64,000 nt of DNA, taken from positions 124,001-188,000 of the forward strand of contig JANPBU010000030.1 of the NCBI GenBank assembly GCA_031430595.1. Direction: 5' to 3'. The notes beneath the pieces are model-generated. The model ran no database searches. It saw only the letters and a program-made list of their open reading frames with translations, and was not told where the DNA came from. How positions within the stretch are numbered: position 1 is the first letter of the stretch; each line of letters opens with the position of its first letter. The position numbers and the translations under genes were made by a program. Below, one piece after another: positions 42,782 to 50,898 of this stretch. Origin of the DNA: JANNBN01 sp031430595 (lineage in GTDB: Bacteria; Actinomycetota; Acidimicrobiia; Acidimicrobiales; JANYDT01).

Positions 42782-44386
42782 TTACGAAACGAACACCACC
42801 ACCTGATGCCAGCCGGTTGCTCCGTTCGGAAGTGGTGCCTGGCGTTCTCCGATTTGTTGTTTTCCATTGCGATCGGTTGCTCTGACGGCGATGTCGTGCT
42901 GGCCGCTCGGGGCGTCCCACTCGTATGTCCATTGACGCCACGTGTCGATTGACTGTTCGCTGGCCAACGTCGCTTCCAGCCAGTCGCCACCGTCGATTTG
43001 GATCTCTACTTTGGAAATGCCGGTCGTCTGTGCCCATGCAATTCCTGCGATCGCTGTTTTCCCTGACGGAACCGTTGACAGGCCCCGGGGCACATCGATA
43101 CGCGAAGCGAGTTTGATCGGTGCTTCTTTTGAGTATCCGCGAGGTACCCAGTACGCATCGTATGCATCAAGGGTTGTCAATTCGATGCGACTCAGCCATT
43201 TCGTGGCTGATACGTACCCATACAGTCCTGGAACAACCAGCCGTGCCGGAAACCCGTGGTCGAACGGAAGCGCCTCGCCGTTCATAGCGATGGCGACGAT
43301 TGCTTCGCTTCCGTTGTCGAGAACTGCGGTAGGAAACCCTGAGGTCCATCCATCGACTGAATGCCCAACGATCTGTGAGGCCTTGACCTGAACCCCGGCC
43401 TCTTCAAGCAACGTCTTGAGCGGGATTCCGAGCCATCGGGCGTTGCCCATCAACACGCCACCAACCTCGTTCGAAACGCACGTCAGCGTAATGTCGCGCT
43501 CAATCAAATCGTTGCGATTGAGGAGATCTTCGTACGAGAACTTCAGCGGCTGATCAACCATTCCGTTGATCACTAGCGACCACTTGTTGATATCGACACG
43601 CGGTACAACGAGGGCAGTATCAATCCGATAAAAGTCTTTGTTCGGGGTGATGAAGGGGTTTGCATCAAGCAATGCAGGCACCCCAACGTCGGCAGGAATT
43701 GGTGCGAGGGGCTTCTTGGCTTTCGGAAGGGTGAGGCCCGCCCGTTGTGCGACCACCCCGGCCGAGCTTTGCAATTTGCGTCCTAACAGCGCAACCGCTG
43801 CAGCCGAGGCAGCGACCCCTCCGGACAGAATCAGAAATGAACGCCGCCCTCTGCCAACCACATCGGGCGTTGTCCCTACAACTTTTGCGCCACGACGTCC
43901 AAGAGCCAGATGCATGAGCCCAACAAATACCGCCACCCCGACCACGGCAGAAACAAGCGAAGGGATAGCATCAGAAGGTGAACCGACGCGGCCCGTTACG
44001 GCTGCGAGCGCACCGACAAGTCCGAAGGTTGCGATACCGATTACGCCGATGATTCGTCGGCGTGCCCCGAGCGCCCCGACGATCATGGCGGCAATCACAA
44101 GAACTGACCCGATGCCGATGAGTAATGCCAGTTTGTCGTGTGTGCCGAAGGTCGAAATGGCGAATCGTTTCAGCGGCGGAGGAACGAGATCGATGATTCG
44201 ATTTCCAACACCAATCACCGGCGATGTGAGCTCGTTGAAGAGGCCGGTAACGAGTTCACCTGAGGCCAAGCCAGCAGCGGCTGAAACGAGCCCGGCGACA
44301 ACCCCATCACGGCGTCGCAGTCCGGACGGCGGTAGGACAGCGTGTGAGTCGGTTGCCTGACCGGCGGTCGGTGGTGTTGTGTTCAT
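42782..44386 (-). CDS. Membrane-anchored molybdopterin oxidoreductase of the sulfite-oxidase fold
   Basis: 534 residues. The N-terminal ~200 hold about four to five transmembrane segments (VAGLVSAAAGLASGEL, LALLIGIGSVLVIAAMIVGALG, IIGVIGIATFGLVGALAAV, FLILSGGVAASAAAVALLG). The oxidoreductase domain follows (about 240-420), with the molybdenum-ligating cysteine in TLTCVSNEVGG and the fold motifs NARWLGIPLKTLLEEAG and PLRLVVPGLYGYVSATKWLSRIEL; a dimerisation-type Ig-like domain ends it. Homologous anchored enzymes sit in actinobacterial envelopes. A SigK-like promoter lies 7 nt before the ATG. Possible role: repair or detoxification of an oxidised sulfur compound. Confidence 0.82.
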   Translation of the reverse strand: MNTTPPTAGQATDSHAVLPPSGLRRRDGVVAGLVSAAAGLASGELVTGLFNELTSPVIGVGNRIIDLVPPPLKRFAISTFGTHDKLALLIGIGSVLVIAAMIVGALGARRRIIGVIGIATFGLVGALAAVTGRVGSPSDAIPSLVSAVVGVAVFVGLMHLALGRRGAKVVGTTPDVVGRGRRSFLILSGGVAASAAAVALLGRKLQSSAGVVAQRAGLTLPKAKKPLAPIPADVGVPALLDANPFITPNKDFYRIDTALVVPRVDINKWSLVINGMVDQPLKFSYEDLLNRNDLIERDITLTCVSNEVGGVLMGNARWLGIPLKTLLEEAGVQVKASQIVGHSVDGWTSGFPTAVLDNGSEAIVAIAMNGEALPFDHGFPARLVVPGLYGYVSATKWLSRIELTTLDAYDAYWVPRGYSKEAPIKLASRIDVPRGLSTVPSGKTAIAGIAWAQTTGISKVEIQIDGGDWLEATLASEQSIDTWRQWTYEWDAPSGQHDIAVRATDRNGKQQIGERQAPLPNGATGWHQVVVFVS

Positions 44387-44393
44387 ACCTCCG

Positions 44394-44420
44394 GTTCGGT
44401 GCTCTGGACGGTCTGGATGT
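44394..44420 (-). promoter_or_regulatory. SigK-like promoter of the molybdoprotein gene
   Basis: ACATCC (-35, 44415-44420), 15-bp spacer, CCGAAC (-10, 44394-44399). The -10 is 7 nt from ATG 44386, so the mRNA should be leaderless; the GGAGGT touching the ATG is too close to act as a normal ribosome site. Confidence 0.65.
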
Positions 44421-44568
44421 GCCGATACTCACCAATAGGTCACTTTGTGAGGGTAAACCCTCTGTAAGTGCCCGCTGGCTGAGCGGAACCCGTCCTCCAT
44501 GGCCTCTGCCCAACCTTCGAATAGTTGCCCGATCATCAATACGCCCGCGTCTGCGCAAGACTGTGGGG

Positions 44569-45033
44569 GTGAACCACCAAGAGATTGAACCCAACGCACT
44601 ACCAAGCGGGGATCCTGATGCAACCACCGGTGTCACAAAACGGGCCCCGAAAATCGCACGGCTGGCGGTAACGCTTGCACTACTCGGATGCCTCGTAGGT
44701 ATGGGCTGGGCGTTCACGCTAAACAAAGAAGAACCTCAACCTGACGGCACATCACTTGAAGAAGTTCGACCCCCAGCTGGTTCAAAGGCTGTTCCAGGGC
44801 AAACCCCCGTTTCTGTGAACCTCGCTTACGGTTTCGACGCTTTCCTTTCGATCGACGGGCTTCCGGTGGATCGGTCGTTGGTGGTCGAACGTGCCGCTGA
44901 AGGTGTGTTCACATATAACCCCAAAGAGAATTTCAAGAATGGCCTACACACAGCTGAAGTTGTCTACTGGCCGAAAACCGGTACCCGTCAGCAAGACGGT
45001 GAAATTTTCCAATGGACCTTCTACGTCGTTTAG
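44569..45033 (+). CDS. Membrane-anchored envelope protein, Ig-like or CopC-like tail
   Basis: 154 residues from GTG 44569. A cytoplasmic start (~35 residues) is followed by one transmembrane helix (about 36-55, LAVTLALLGCLVGMGWAF) and an extracytoplasmic domain with beta-strand pattern (VSVNLAYGFDAFLSIDGLPV to WTFYVV). The open frame extends to 44344, but that would overlap the divergent molybdoprotein gene and its promoter. It may partner the SigK-controlled envelope proteins, though it has no SigK-like promoter. Function unknown. Followed 7 bp later by the acyl-CoA dehydrogenase gene. Confidence 0.6.
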   Translation: MNHQEIEPNALPSGDPDATTGVTKRAPKIARLAVTLALLGCLVGMGWAFTLNKEEPQPDGTSLEEVRPPAGSKAVPGQTPVSVNLAYGFDAFLSIDGLPVDRSLVVERAAEGVFTYNPKENFKNGLHTAEVVYWPKTGTRQQDGEIFQWTFYVV

Positions 45034-45040
45034 GTCGGTC

Positions 45041-46189
45041 ATGAACATTTCCAAACTGCCGGTTGGTGTAGATCTTGATGAATTCACCGTCATGGCCAGC
45101 AATTGGATTGTCGACCATCGTTCGATTGCACCACCTGACTATGGAGCGATTCTTCCTCCACATCTTGTTGATCGGGGGCTCGATTGGCAACGGCTTCTCT
45201 TCGCGGAAGGTTGGGCCGGGATTGATTGGCCGGTCGAGTTCGGCGGGCAGGGGCTGAGCCCGGCGCATCGTGCAGCTTGGGTTCGCGAATGTGCACTTGC
45301 GGGTGTCCCACCTTTTCTCAACATGGTTGGCATGGTGTTGGCCGGTGGCTCAACGTTGCTGTTTGGAACAGCTGAGCAAAAAGCTGCACACTTACAATCA
45401 ACGTTGGCAGCCGAACATGTGTGGTGCCAACTCTTCAGCGAACCTGGCGCTGGCAGTGACCTTGCTTCGCTCACAACGAAAGCCACCCGTGACGGTGACG
45501 AATTCGTGATTTCGGGCCAAAAGGTTTGGTGCTCAGGTGGACGGTATTCCAACTGGGGCATTCTCGTTGCTCGTACCGACGGTGACCTTCCAAAACACAA
45601 GGGTCTGTCGTTCTTCCTCTTCGATATGAGCCTTCCAGGTGTCGACATTCGGCCACTCAGGCAAATGACTGGGGAGGCTGAATTTGATGAAGTGTTTTTT
45701 GATGATGTCCGAATACCGGCTTCATCGCTACTTGGGCCGCTTAACGGAGGGTGGGGCGTAGCGATGGCGACGCTCACTAACGAGCGAGGCTCGATCGGCA
45801 CTACTGCGATCGGTCTCGGACGTCGCGTTGACCGCCTGATCGATGACCTTCGTGGTGCGTCCCAAGTCGAAGGGGGAATCTCACCAACTGATCGTGCTGC
45901 GTTAGTTGGGCTTGTCACCGAGGGAAGGGTGTTAGCCATGCTTGGTTCGCGTCAGGGGCCGATTGCCTCGACGAGTGCTTCGCTGCTGAAATTGGGTATC
46001 ACCGAGTTGTCGTTTGCGACTGCTGAGGTTCGTACATCGCTGGCCGGAGCGAACGCGATGCTGGCCGATAACGATGCGGTTGCCTCGCTGTTGGCTGCAC
46101 CCGGAGGTCGAATTGCGGGCGGTACCTCACAGATTCAACGCAACCTGATCGGCGAACGACTACTCGGCCTGCCAAGCGAACCCCGCTAA
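45041..46189 (+). CDS. Acyl-CoA dehydrogenase
   Basis: FAD enzyme oxidising acyl-CoA to 2-enoyl-CoA. Family landmarks are WPVEFGGQGLSPAHRA, FAD-binding QLFSEPGAGSDLASLTTKA and the mid-domain GGWGVAMATLTNERG. The C-terminal helical half is shorter than usual (about 382 residues in total) but ends with the family-like GGTSQIQRNLIGERLLGLP. The usual catalytic glutamate position could not be assigned with confidence. The ATG at 45041 lies 7 bp after the envelope-protein gene; the longer frame overlaps it. No electron-transfer genes are adjacent. Confidence 0.85.
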   Translation: MNISKLPVGVDLDEFTVMASNWIVDHRSIAPPDYGAILPPHLVDRGLDWQRLLFAEGWAGIDWPVEFGGQGLSPAHRAAWVRECALAGVPPFLNMVGMVLAGGSTLLFGTAEQKAAHLQSTLAAEHVWCQLFSEPGAGSDLASLTTKATRDGDEFVISGQKVWCSGGRYSNWGILVARTDGDLPKHKGLSFFLFDMSLPGVDIRPLRQMTGEAEFDEVFFDDVRIPASSLLGPLNGGWGVAMATLTNERGSIGTTAIGLGRRVDRLIDDLRGASQVEGGISPTDRAALVGLVTEGRVLAMLGSRQGPIASTSASLLKLGITELSFATAEVRTSLAGANAMLADNDAVASLLAAPGGRIAGGTSQIQRNLIGERLLGLPSEPR

Positions 46190-46235
46190 ATCCCTACATG
46201 GATATGGGGTCCGCAAGTTAACCGGCGCCCGCAAC

Positions 46236-46241
46236 TAGGTT
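46236..46241 (+). promoter_or_regulatory. -10 element TAGGTT of the PASTA kinase gene
   Basis: Seven nt before ATG 46249; it selects ATG over the TTG at 46240. Confidence 0.5.
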
Positions 46242-46248
46242 GGGGTTG

Positions 46249-48249
46249 ATGGCCGGTTCAGTTTCTGGAGAGTTCATCGGTCGTGTGATCGGTGGTCGTT
46301 TCCGCCTCGAGTCTTTGTTGGGCCGGGGAGCATCGGCAGAGGTTTACCTTGCTGTCGACACCCGGCTTCGACGTCGCGTCGCAGTCAAGGTGCTCCATCG
46401 ATCGGTGTCAACCGACCAGCAGTTCGTGCGCCGTTTCCGAAGTGAGGCACAACTTGCGGCCCGCCTGACCCACCCGAACATCATGGTGATCCACGATTGG
46501 CATGACGGAATCTCTGAAACCGAAACCGGCGATACCGAACCAGCCCACCTCGTTACCGAGTATCTCGACGGTGGAAGCCTTCGAGAAATTCTTGATCGAC
46601 ACCACAAATTATCGATCTCACAGGCAACCCTCGTCGGAATTGAAGCAGCGCGAGCACTCGCCTATGCCCACAGCCAAGGCATTGTTCACCGTGACATCAA
46701 ACCGGCGAACCTCCTTTTCACCTCGGATGGCGTGTTGCGAATCGCCGATTTTGGCCTGGCCCGGGCCCTTGCCGAAGCTGCCCTCACTGAACCAACGGGC
46801 GGTTTGGTTGGCACCGCTCGCTATTCGGCGCCCGAGCAAATTGGTGGAGGAGCACTCGACGGTCGAGCCGACGTGTACTCACTCATGCTCGTGATCATCG
46901 AAGCGGCAACCGGTGAAACCCCGTTCCGAGCCGATACCCCCCTCGGTGTGTTGATGGCACGGCACCAGCAACCCGTTATTCCTCCCGAATCGCTTGGTGG
47001 GTTAGGCGAAGCTTTGACGCCTGCCGGGGTGATTGACCCGAACGAACGGATCGACGCTGCGACACTGGTGCGGCGGCTCGAACGCGCCACCCGGGGCCTC
47101 GCGAGGCCTGAACGTATCCCGCTCGTTGTGCCAAGTGCAGTTCGTTCTATCGTCGACACTGATCTCACACAGCATGTGGACGTGAAGCAGCCTGTCGGCC
47201 CCGTCCGACCAATTGACCCCGCTCATGAGGATCGTGTTGGAAGCGAATCAGCACGTCCGTTGCCGAGCGAACCAGAAGCAGCTGAATATAACGAGCCAAC
47301 TCAGAAACCGACAGAGGACCGGCCGTCGAAAAGCGATTCGATTGCTGATCTCGATGAAAACAAAGAGACGCCGAAAACGCCACGACGCTGGTTACGAATT
47401 CTTGTTCCGGTGCTGATTGCAGCGATTGCTGCTGGCTCAGCGGTCGGATGGCGAGCATGGTCGGGCCGCCCGCAGTGGCGCAACGTGCCAGCAGTTGTGA
47501 GCCTAAGTGCAGCCGATGCGAAGCGCTCACTCGAGGCTGTTGATCTCACCGTTAAGTCGTCAGTGACTCAAAGTGAAACGATCGAAAAGGGTGACGTCAT
47601 TTCGCAGAATCCGTTAGCGGCGGAGAAGGTTGAAGCCGGAACGTTCGTTGAACTGGTGATCTCATCGGGCCCGGCCCCCCGTTTGGTGCCCGAACTTCAA
47701 CGTCTCAGCGTTGAGGCAGCAACTCAACTTCTCGAAAACGTTCAACTCGTCGTGGGTACAGCCGAGGAAGTTTTTGACGAAAAGGTTTTGACCGGAATCA
47801 TCGTGTCGAGTGAACCTGCGGGGTCGGTAGCGCGAGATTCGTCCGTGAACCTGGTCATTTCGAAAGGTCCCGAGCCGCGTGTTGTACCGAATATCACCGG
47901 CATGACCCCCGACGACGCACAGGCTGCACTTCCCAAGGGGCTCACTGGTGTGGTGGTGCAGCAGTCAAGTGTGACGGTTCCGGCCGGAACTGTGATTGCG
48001 GCCAACTACAAACCGGGAAGCGAATTGCCCCGCGGGTCGCAGGTCAAAATTATTGTCTCAACGGGTCCGCCGTTAGTCAAAATTCCGGCGACGAAGGGGC
48101 TCAGCGTGTCCGAGGCTACGCAACGTCTTCGTGCTGCAGGTTTGGTTGTGGCCGGGGTCGACGGACCCCCAGATCAACCCGTGACTGGTACTCAGCCTTC
48201 TGACGGAAAATCAGTTAAACCAAACTCTGAAGTTCGCATACAAACGTAA
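46249..48249 (+). CDS. PASTA-domain serine/threonine protein kinase (PknB-like)
   Basis: Membrane receptor-type kinase, 666 residues. Residues about 12-270 are the kinase domain, with glycine loop LLGRGASAEVY, VAIK-like AVKVL, catalytic HRDIKPANLL, DFGLA and GTARYSAPEQ. An acidic/polar linker (about 285-375) precedes the single transmembrane helix (about 380-400, ILVPVLIAAIAAGSAVGW). Four PASTA repeats follow outside (about 405-666), each beginning like VPAVVSLSAADAKRSLEAV. PASTA kinases sense peptidoglycan fragments and control growth. Unusually, no phosphatase, FtsW or PBP gene adjoins it. Convergent with tadC, 9 bp between stops. Confidence 0.93.
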   Translation: MAGSVSGEFIGRVIGGRFRLESLLGRGASAEVYLAVDTRLRRRVAVKVLHRSVSTDQQFVRRFRSEAQLAARLTHPNIMVIHDWHDGISETETGDTEPAHLVTEYLDGGSLREILDRHHKLSISQATLVGIEAARALAYAHSQGIVHRDIKPANLLFTSDGVLRIADFGLARALAEAALTEPTGGLVGTARYSAPEQIGGGALDGRADVYSLMLVIIEAATGETPFRADTPLGVLMARHQQPVIPPESLGGLGEALTPAGVIDPNERIDAATLVRRLERATRGLARPERIPLVVPSAVRSIVDTDLTQHVDVKQPVGPVRPIDPAHEDRVGSESARPLPSEPEAAEYNEPTQKPTEDRPSKSDSIADLDENKETPKTPRRWLRILVPVLIAAIAAGSAVGWRAWSGRPQWRNVPAVVSLSAADAKRSLEAVDLTVKSSVTQSETIEKGDVISQNPLAAEKVEAGTFVELVISSGPAPRLVPELQRLSVEAATQLLENVQLVVGTAEEVFDEKVLTGIIVSSEPAGSVARDSSVNLVISKGPEPRVVPNITGMTPDDAQAALPKGLTGVVVQQSSVTVPAGTVIAANYKPGSELPRGSQVKIIVSTGPPLVKIPATKGLSVSEATQRLRAAGLVVAGVDGPPDQPVTGTQPSDGKSVKPNSEVRIQT

Positions 48250-48258
48250 ACCTACGAG

Positions 48259-49158
48259 TTACACGTTGTTGGCAATGTTTATAACTGCGGGGCCGATAAG
48301 CACGATGAAGAGCGTCGGCAAGATACAAAGGACCAAGGGAAACAGTACCTTAACGGGAAGTTTCATCGCTTTTTCTTCAGCACGTTGACGACGACGACGA
48401 CGTTGTTCAGCAGCCTGAACCCGAAGTACCTGAGCCATCGGAATACCGTATTGCTCGGCCTGAAGAATGGCACCCACAAATTGCCGTAGTTCTGGCACCT
48501 TGTTGCGATTTGCAAGCCCGCGAAGTGCTTCGGCCCGTGACAAACCAGCTGAAACGTGTTGCAACGTTCGCATAAGTTCCTGGGCTAACGGTCCCTCTGT
48601 TGACTTAGCAGTTCGAGCCATCGCAGCATCGAAACCAAGTCCTGCTTCAACGCCAACAGTGATCTGGTCGAGAACATCGGGAAGCGATCGCAGAATGTCT
48701 GCTTGGCGCTTATCTGCCTTGTTCTTCAAGATGATATCTGGAAGGAAAAAGCCGAGACCAGGCTTGGCAACGTACAACACGTAGCCGATGAGTTTCCCAC
48801 CAAACTTCAAATCCCATCGCAGGTTGAAAAGCAAGAAGAAGATGACGCAACCGATTACCTTTTGCAGCAGGATGAACTCCGTGCGAGTCTTTGAGTCGGC
48901 CAACATCAACCGCTGTTCAATAGTGTCAATCCACCCAACCGGGGTGATCTTGCGTAACGCTTGATAGATGCGGTCAAGTGCTGGCTTGATCGCACGGTCT
49001 TTGGCCGACTGTGCCATGACAGCTTCACGAAGGTCGGTGGGGCGCGATCCAACGAGGTCGTCAGCACTGAGTTTGACAGGATTGCCCTTGAGTGACCAGA
49101 ACGCGACACCCGCCGCGAGTGGCAGCAACAGTGCGCCAATGAGTGTGTAGAGGTTCAT
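48259..49158 (-). CDS. tadC: Tad pilus inner-membrane protein TadC
   Basis: T2SS-F family platform protein, 299 residues, last gene of the pilus operon. N-terminal TM (about 4-20), a hydrophobic pair around 100-145, the T2SSF cytoplasmic helical domain (about 155-275, LPDVLDQITVGVEAGLGFDAAM...QAEQYGIPMAQVLRVQA) and a C-terminal TM (about 275-296). It works with TadB and the TadA ATPase to assemble Flp pilin. 13 bp after the tadB stop, so translation is probably coupled. Confidence 0.9.
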   Translation of the reverse strand: MNLYTLIGALLLPLAAGVAFWSLKGNPVKLSADDLVGSRPTDLREAVMAQSAKDRAIKPALDRIYQALRKITPVGWIDTIEQRLMLADSKTRTEFILLQKVIGCVIFFLLFNLRWDLKFGGKLIGYVLYVAKPGLGFFLPDIILKNKADKRQADILRSLPDVLDQITVGVEAGLGFDAAMARTAKSTEGPLAQELMRTLQHVSAGLSRAEALRGLANRNKVPELRQFVGAILQAEQYGIPMAQVLRVQAAEQRRRRRQRAEEKAMKLPVKVLFPLVLCILPTLFIVLIGPAVINIANNV

Positions 49159-49171
49159 GGTGATGGTTCTC

Positions 49172-50896
49172 CTAGAACTCGATCTTGCAAATGTTGAACA
49201 GCCAGATACTGCCGATAAGCATCAGGACCGCAGCGATACCAATGAGGTAGACACCAAAGCCGCTGAACAACACGTGGGTGTACTCAGGGTTTGACATATT
49301 GATGAAGCCACCAAGGCAAAACGGCATGCCGATCAGCACGACGGCCGAGAGGCGACCTTCTGCAGAGAGGGTTTTGACCTGTCGGCGAAGGTCGGCGCGG
49401 TCTCGAATGGTTGCACCAACCTGTTCGAGAACTTCGGCGAGGTCACCACCAATATCTCGGTTGATTTCTACGGCTGGAATGACCCATTCCATATCGATGC
49501 AACGGATACGTTCTGAAAGGGCCTTCATCGAATCGACCAGGTCGCGTCCGAGGCGGGTTTCAACAACAACTCGACGAAATTCCTCTGATGTGGGGGCTTC
49601 CGATTCACGAGAAACAGCGTCGAGCGCCTGCATGAAACCTTGGCCCGCTCGCATACTTGAACTCAATAACTGGAGGGTATCGCTGAGCTGATCACCAAAC
49701 TTGTTTGATCGTTTGTTGGCCTTGCGGTTGACGAAAAACCTGGTCCCAAAGATTCCGACAGCCAGCCCGAGCGGGGTCCAGAGTTTGCCAAGAAGTACTC
49801 CAGCTCCAGCTCCGAAAGCGAGCGAAACGCAGACAGCCAAAACCAGGAATTCTCCGGAACGAAGATTGATCGCTGCTCGTTCGAGCCACGATTGCATTCC
49901 CGATGATTTGCCGCTCTTTTCCAATTTTTTGTCGGCGATGTCGCTGAGTTTGGTCGCAAGGCCCGCCATTGGTGTCTTGACGTCTTTGGCCTTTTTGTCT
50001 TTTTTGCTCGGCAATGGGATGCCGGTCAAGTTGACTTTGATTTCCCTTGGCCCAAGCAATTGCATGGCGCCGAAGAAGATGGCTCCACCCATAAGGAGGG
50101 CACCGAACATCAAGATGATGTTGCTGCTGAACAGCGATGACGAGATGCCAGACTCTGGGGCCGTCAAAGCAATCTCGTTCGGAAGCGCTGGTTTGGATCG
50201 TGCTTCGATCTGGTCGGCGAGGCTCGCAATAGCGACCTTGTCCTTGGCTGGCGCAATTGGAGATGAACCGGCTAGGCGCCTGACCACAAGTTGGCGGTCT
50301 GCCTTTGTGTCACCAGGTACCGAAGTATCAATGATAGATACGCTTACCTTATTCAGTAGCGCTGCCCGGTTGCCACTTTCGATGGATTGTGCGCTTGAAC
50401 CATCTCGACCGTCGGTAACGACGACAACGGCGCGGCTTGCCTGGGAAGTGCTATCGAAGCTTTCCGCAGCGAGGCCAATACCCGAGAACAGTTGGCTGGT
50501 GCCTTCTTCTTGGCTCAGGTTCGTGATGGCTCGACGTGACGACTCGTGATCGACTGCGGTGAACTGGGTGACCTGTGGAAATGCCCCGAACGAGATCACT
50601 CCGATTCGAGCCTCAGGTGGCAACGCATCAACGAGATCAAGGGCAGCCTGCTGGGCGCCAATAAATTGAGCTTGACTCAGTTGAGACGAATTGTCGAACG
50701 CAATGAAAACGTCGAGTGTTGGGCTCGAAACCGCAGCTGATTCAGCCGATGACGGTGATGACTGCGACGCTGGTGATGATTGTGCCAGAGCAGCCTGCGT
50801 GAACGCGGTTGAAGCACCGACCGACGCGAGTAGCGCAAGCGCAACGATTGCGGCCCGATGAATGAACCGGGGTGTTCGTACGGATAACGCGTTCAT
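49172..50896 (-). CDS. tadB: VWA-TadB fusion, Tad pilus platform protein
   Basis: 574 residues. A cleavable-looking signal segment (about 15-40, AIVALALLASVGASTAFTQAALA) is followed by a von Willebrand A-type domain (about 58-230: LDVFIAFDNSSQLS, VVVVTDGRDGSS). The MIDAS motif is DNSSQ rather than DxSxS, so metal binding may be altered. TM at about 258-280, a Lys-rich linker (LPSKKDKKAKDVK), then the TadB T2SSF domain (about 390-530, LSSSMRAGQGFMQALDAVSRE and VPAVEINRDIGGDLAEVLEQVG) and C-terminal TMs. TadB usually lacks a VWA domain, so this gene joins an external adhesion-type domain to the motor platform. Confidence 0.85.
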   Translation of the reverse strand: MNALSVRTPRFIHRAAIVALALLASVGASTAFTQAALAQSSPASQSSPSSAESAAVSSPTLDVFIAFDNSSQLSQAQFIGAQQAALDLVDALPPEARIGVISFGAFPQVTQFTAVDHESSRRAITNLSQEEGTSQLFSGIGLAAESFDSTSQASRAVVVVTDGRDGSSAQSIESGNRAALLNKVSVSIIDTSVPGDTKADRQLVVRRLAGSSPIAPAKDKVAIASLADQIEARSKPALPNEIALTAPESGISSSLFSSNIILMFGALLMGGAIFFGAMQLLGPREIKVNLTGIPLPSKKDKKAKDVKTPMAGLATKLSDIADKKLEKSGKSSGMQSWLERAAINLRSGEFLVLAVCVSLAFGAGAGVLLGKLWTPLGLAVGIFGTRFFVNRKANKRSNKFGDQLSDTLQLLSSSMRAGQGFMQALDAVSRESEAPTSEEFRRVVVETRLGRDLVDSMKALSERIRCIDMEWVIPAVEINRDIGGDLAEVLEQVGATIRDRADLRRQVKTLSAEGRLSAVVLIGMPFCLGGFINMSNPEYTHVLFSGFGVYLIGIAAVLMLIGSIWLFNICKIEF

Positions 50897-50898
50897 TG

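Noticed and set aside
43638..44360. Plus-strand ORF of 240 codons across the molybdoprotein gene
   Set aside because: Antisense shadow with strongly biased Pro/Thr/Arg composition.
45139..45939. Minus-strand ORF of 266 codons across the acyl-CoA dehydrogenase gene
   Set aside because: Antisense shadow; the opposite strand has all family motifs.
49701..50549. Plus-strand ORF of 282 codons across tadB
   Set aside because: It is antisense to the VWA-TadB gene, which has clear domains; the ORF has no recognisable domain and no start signal.
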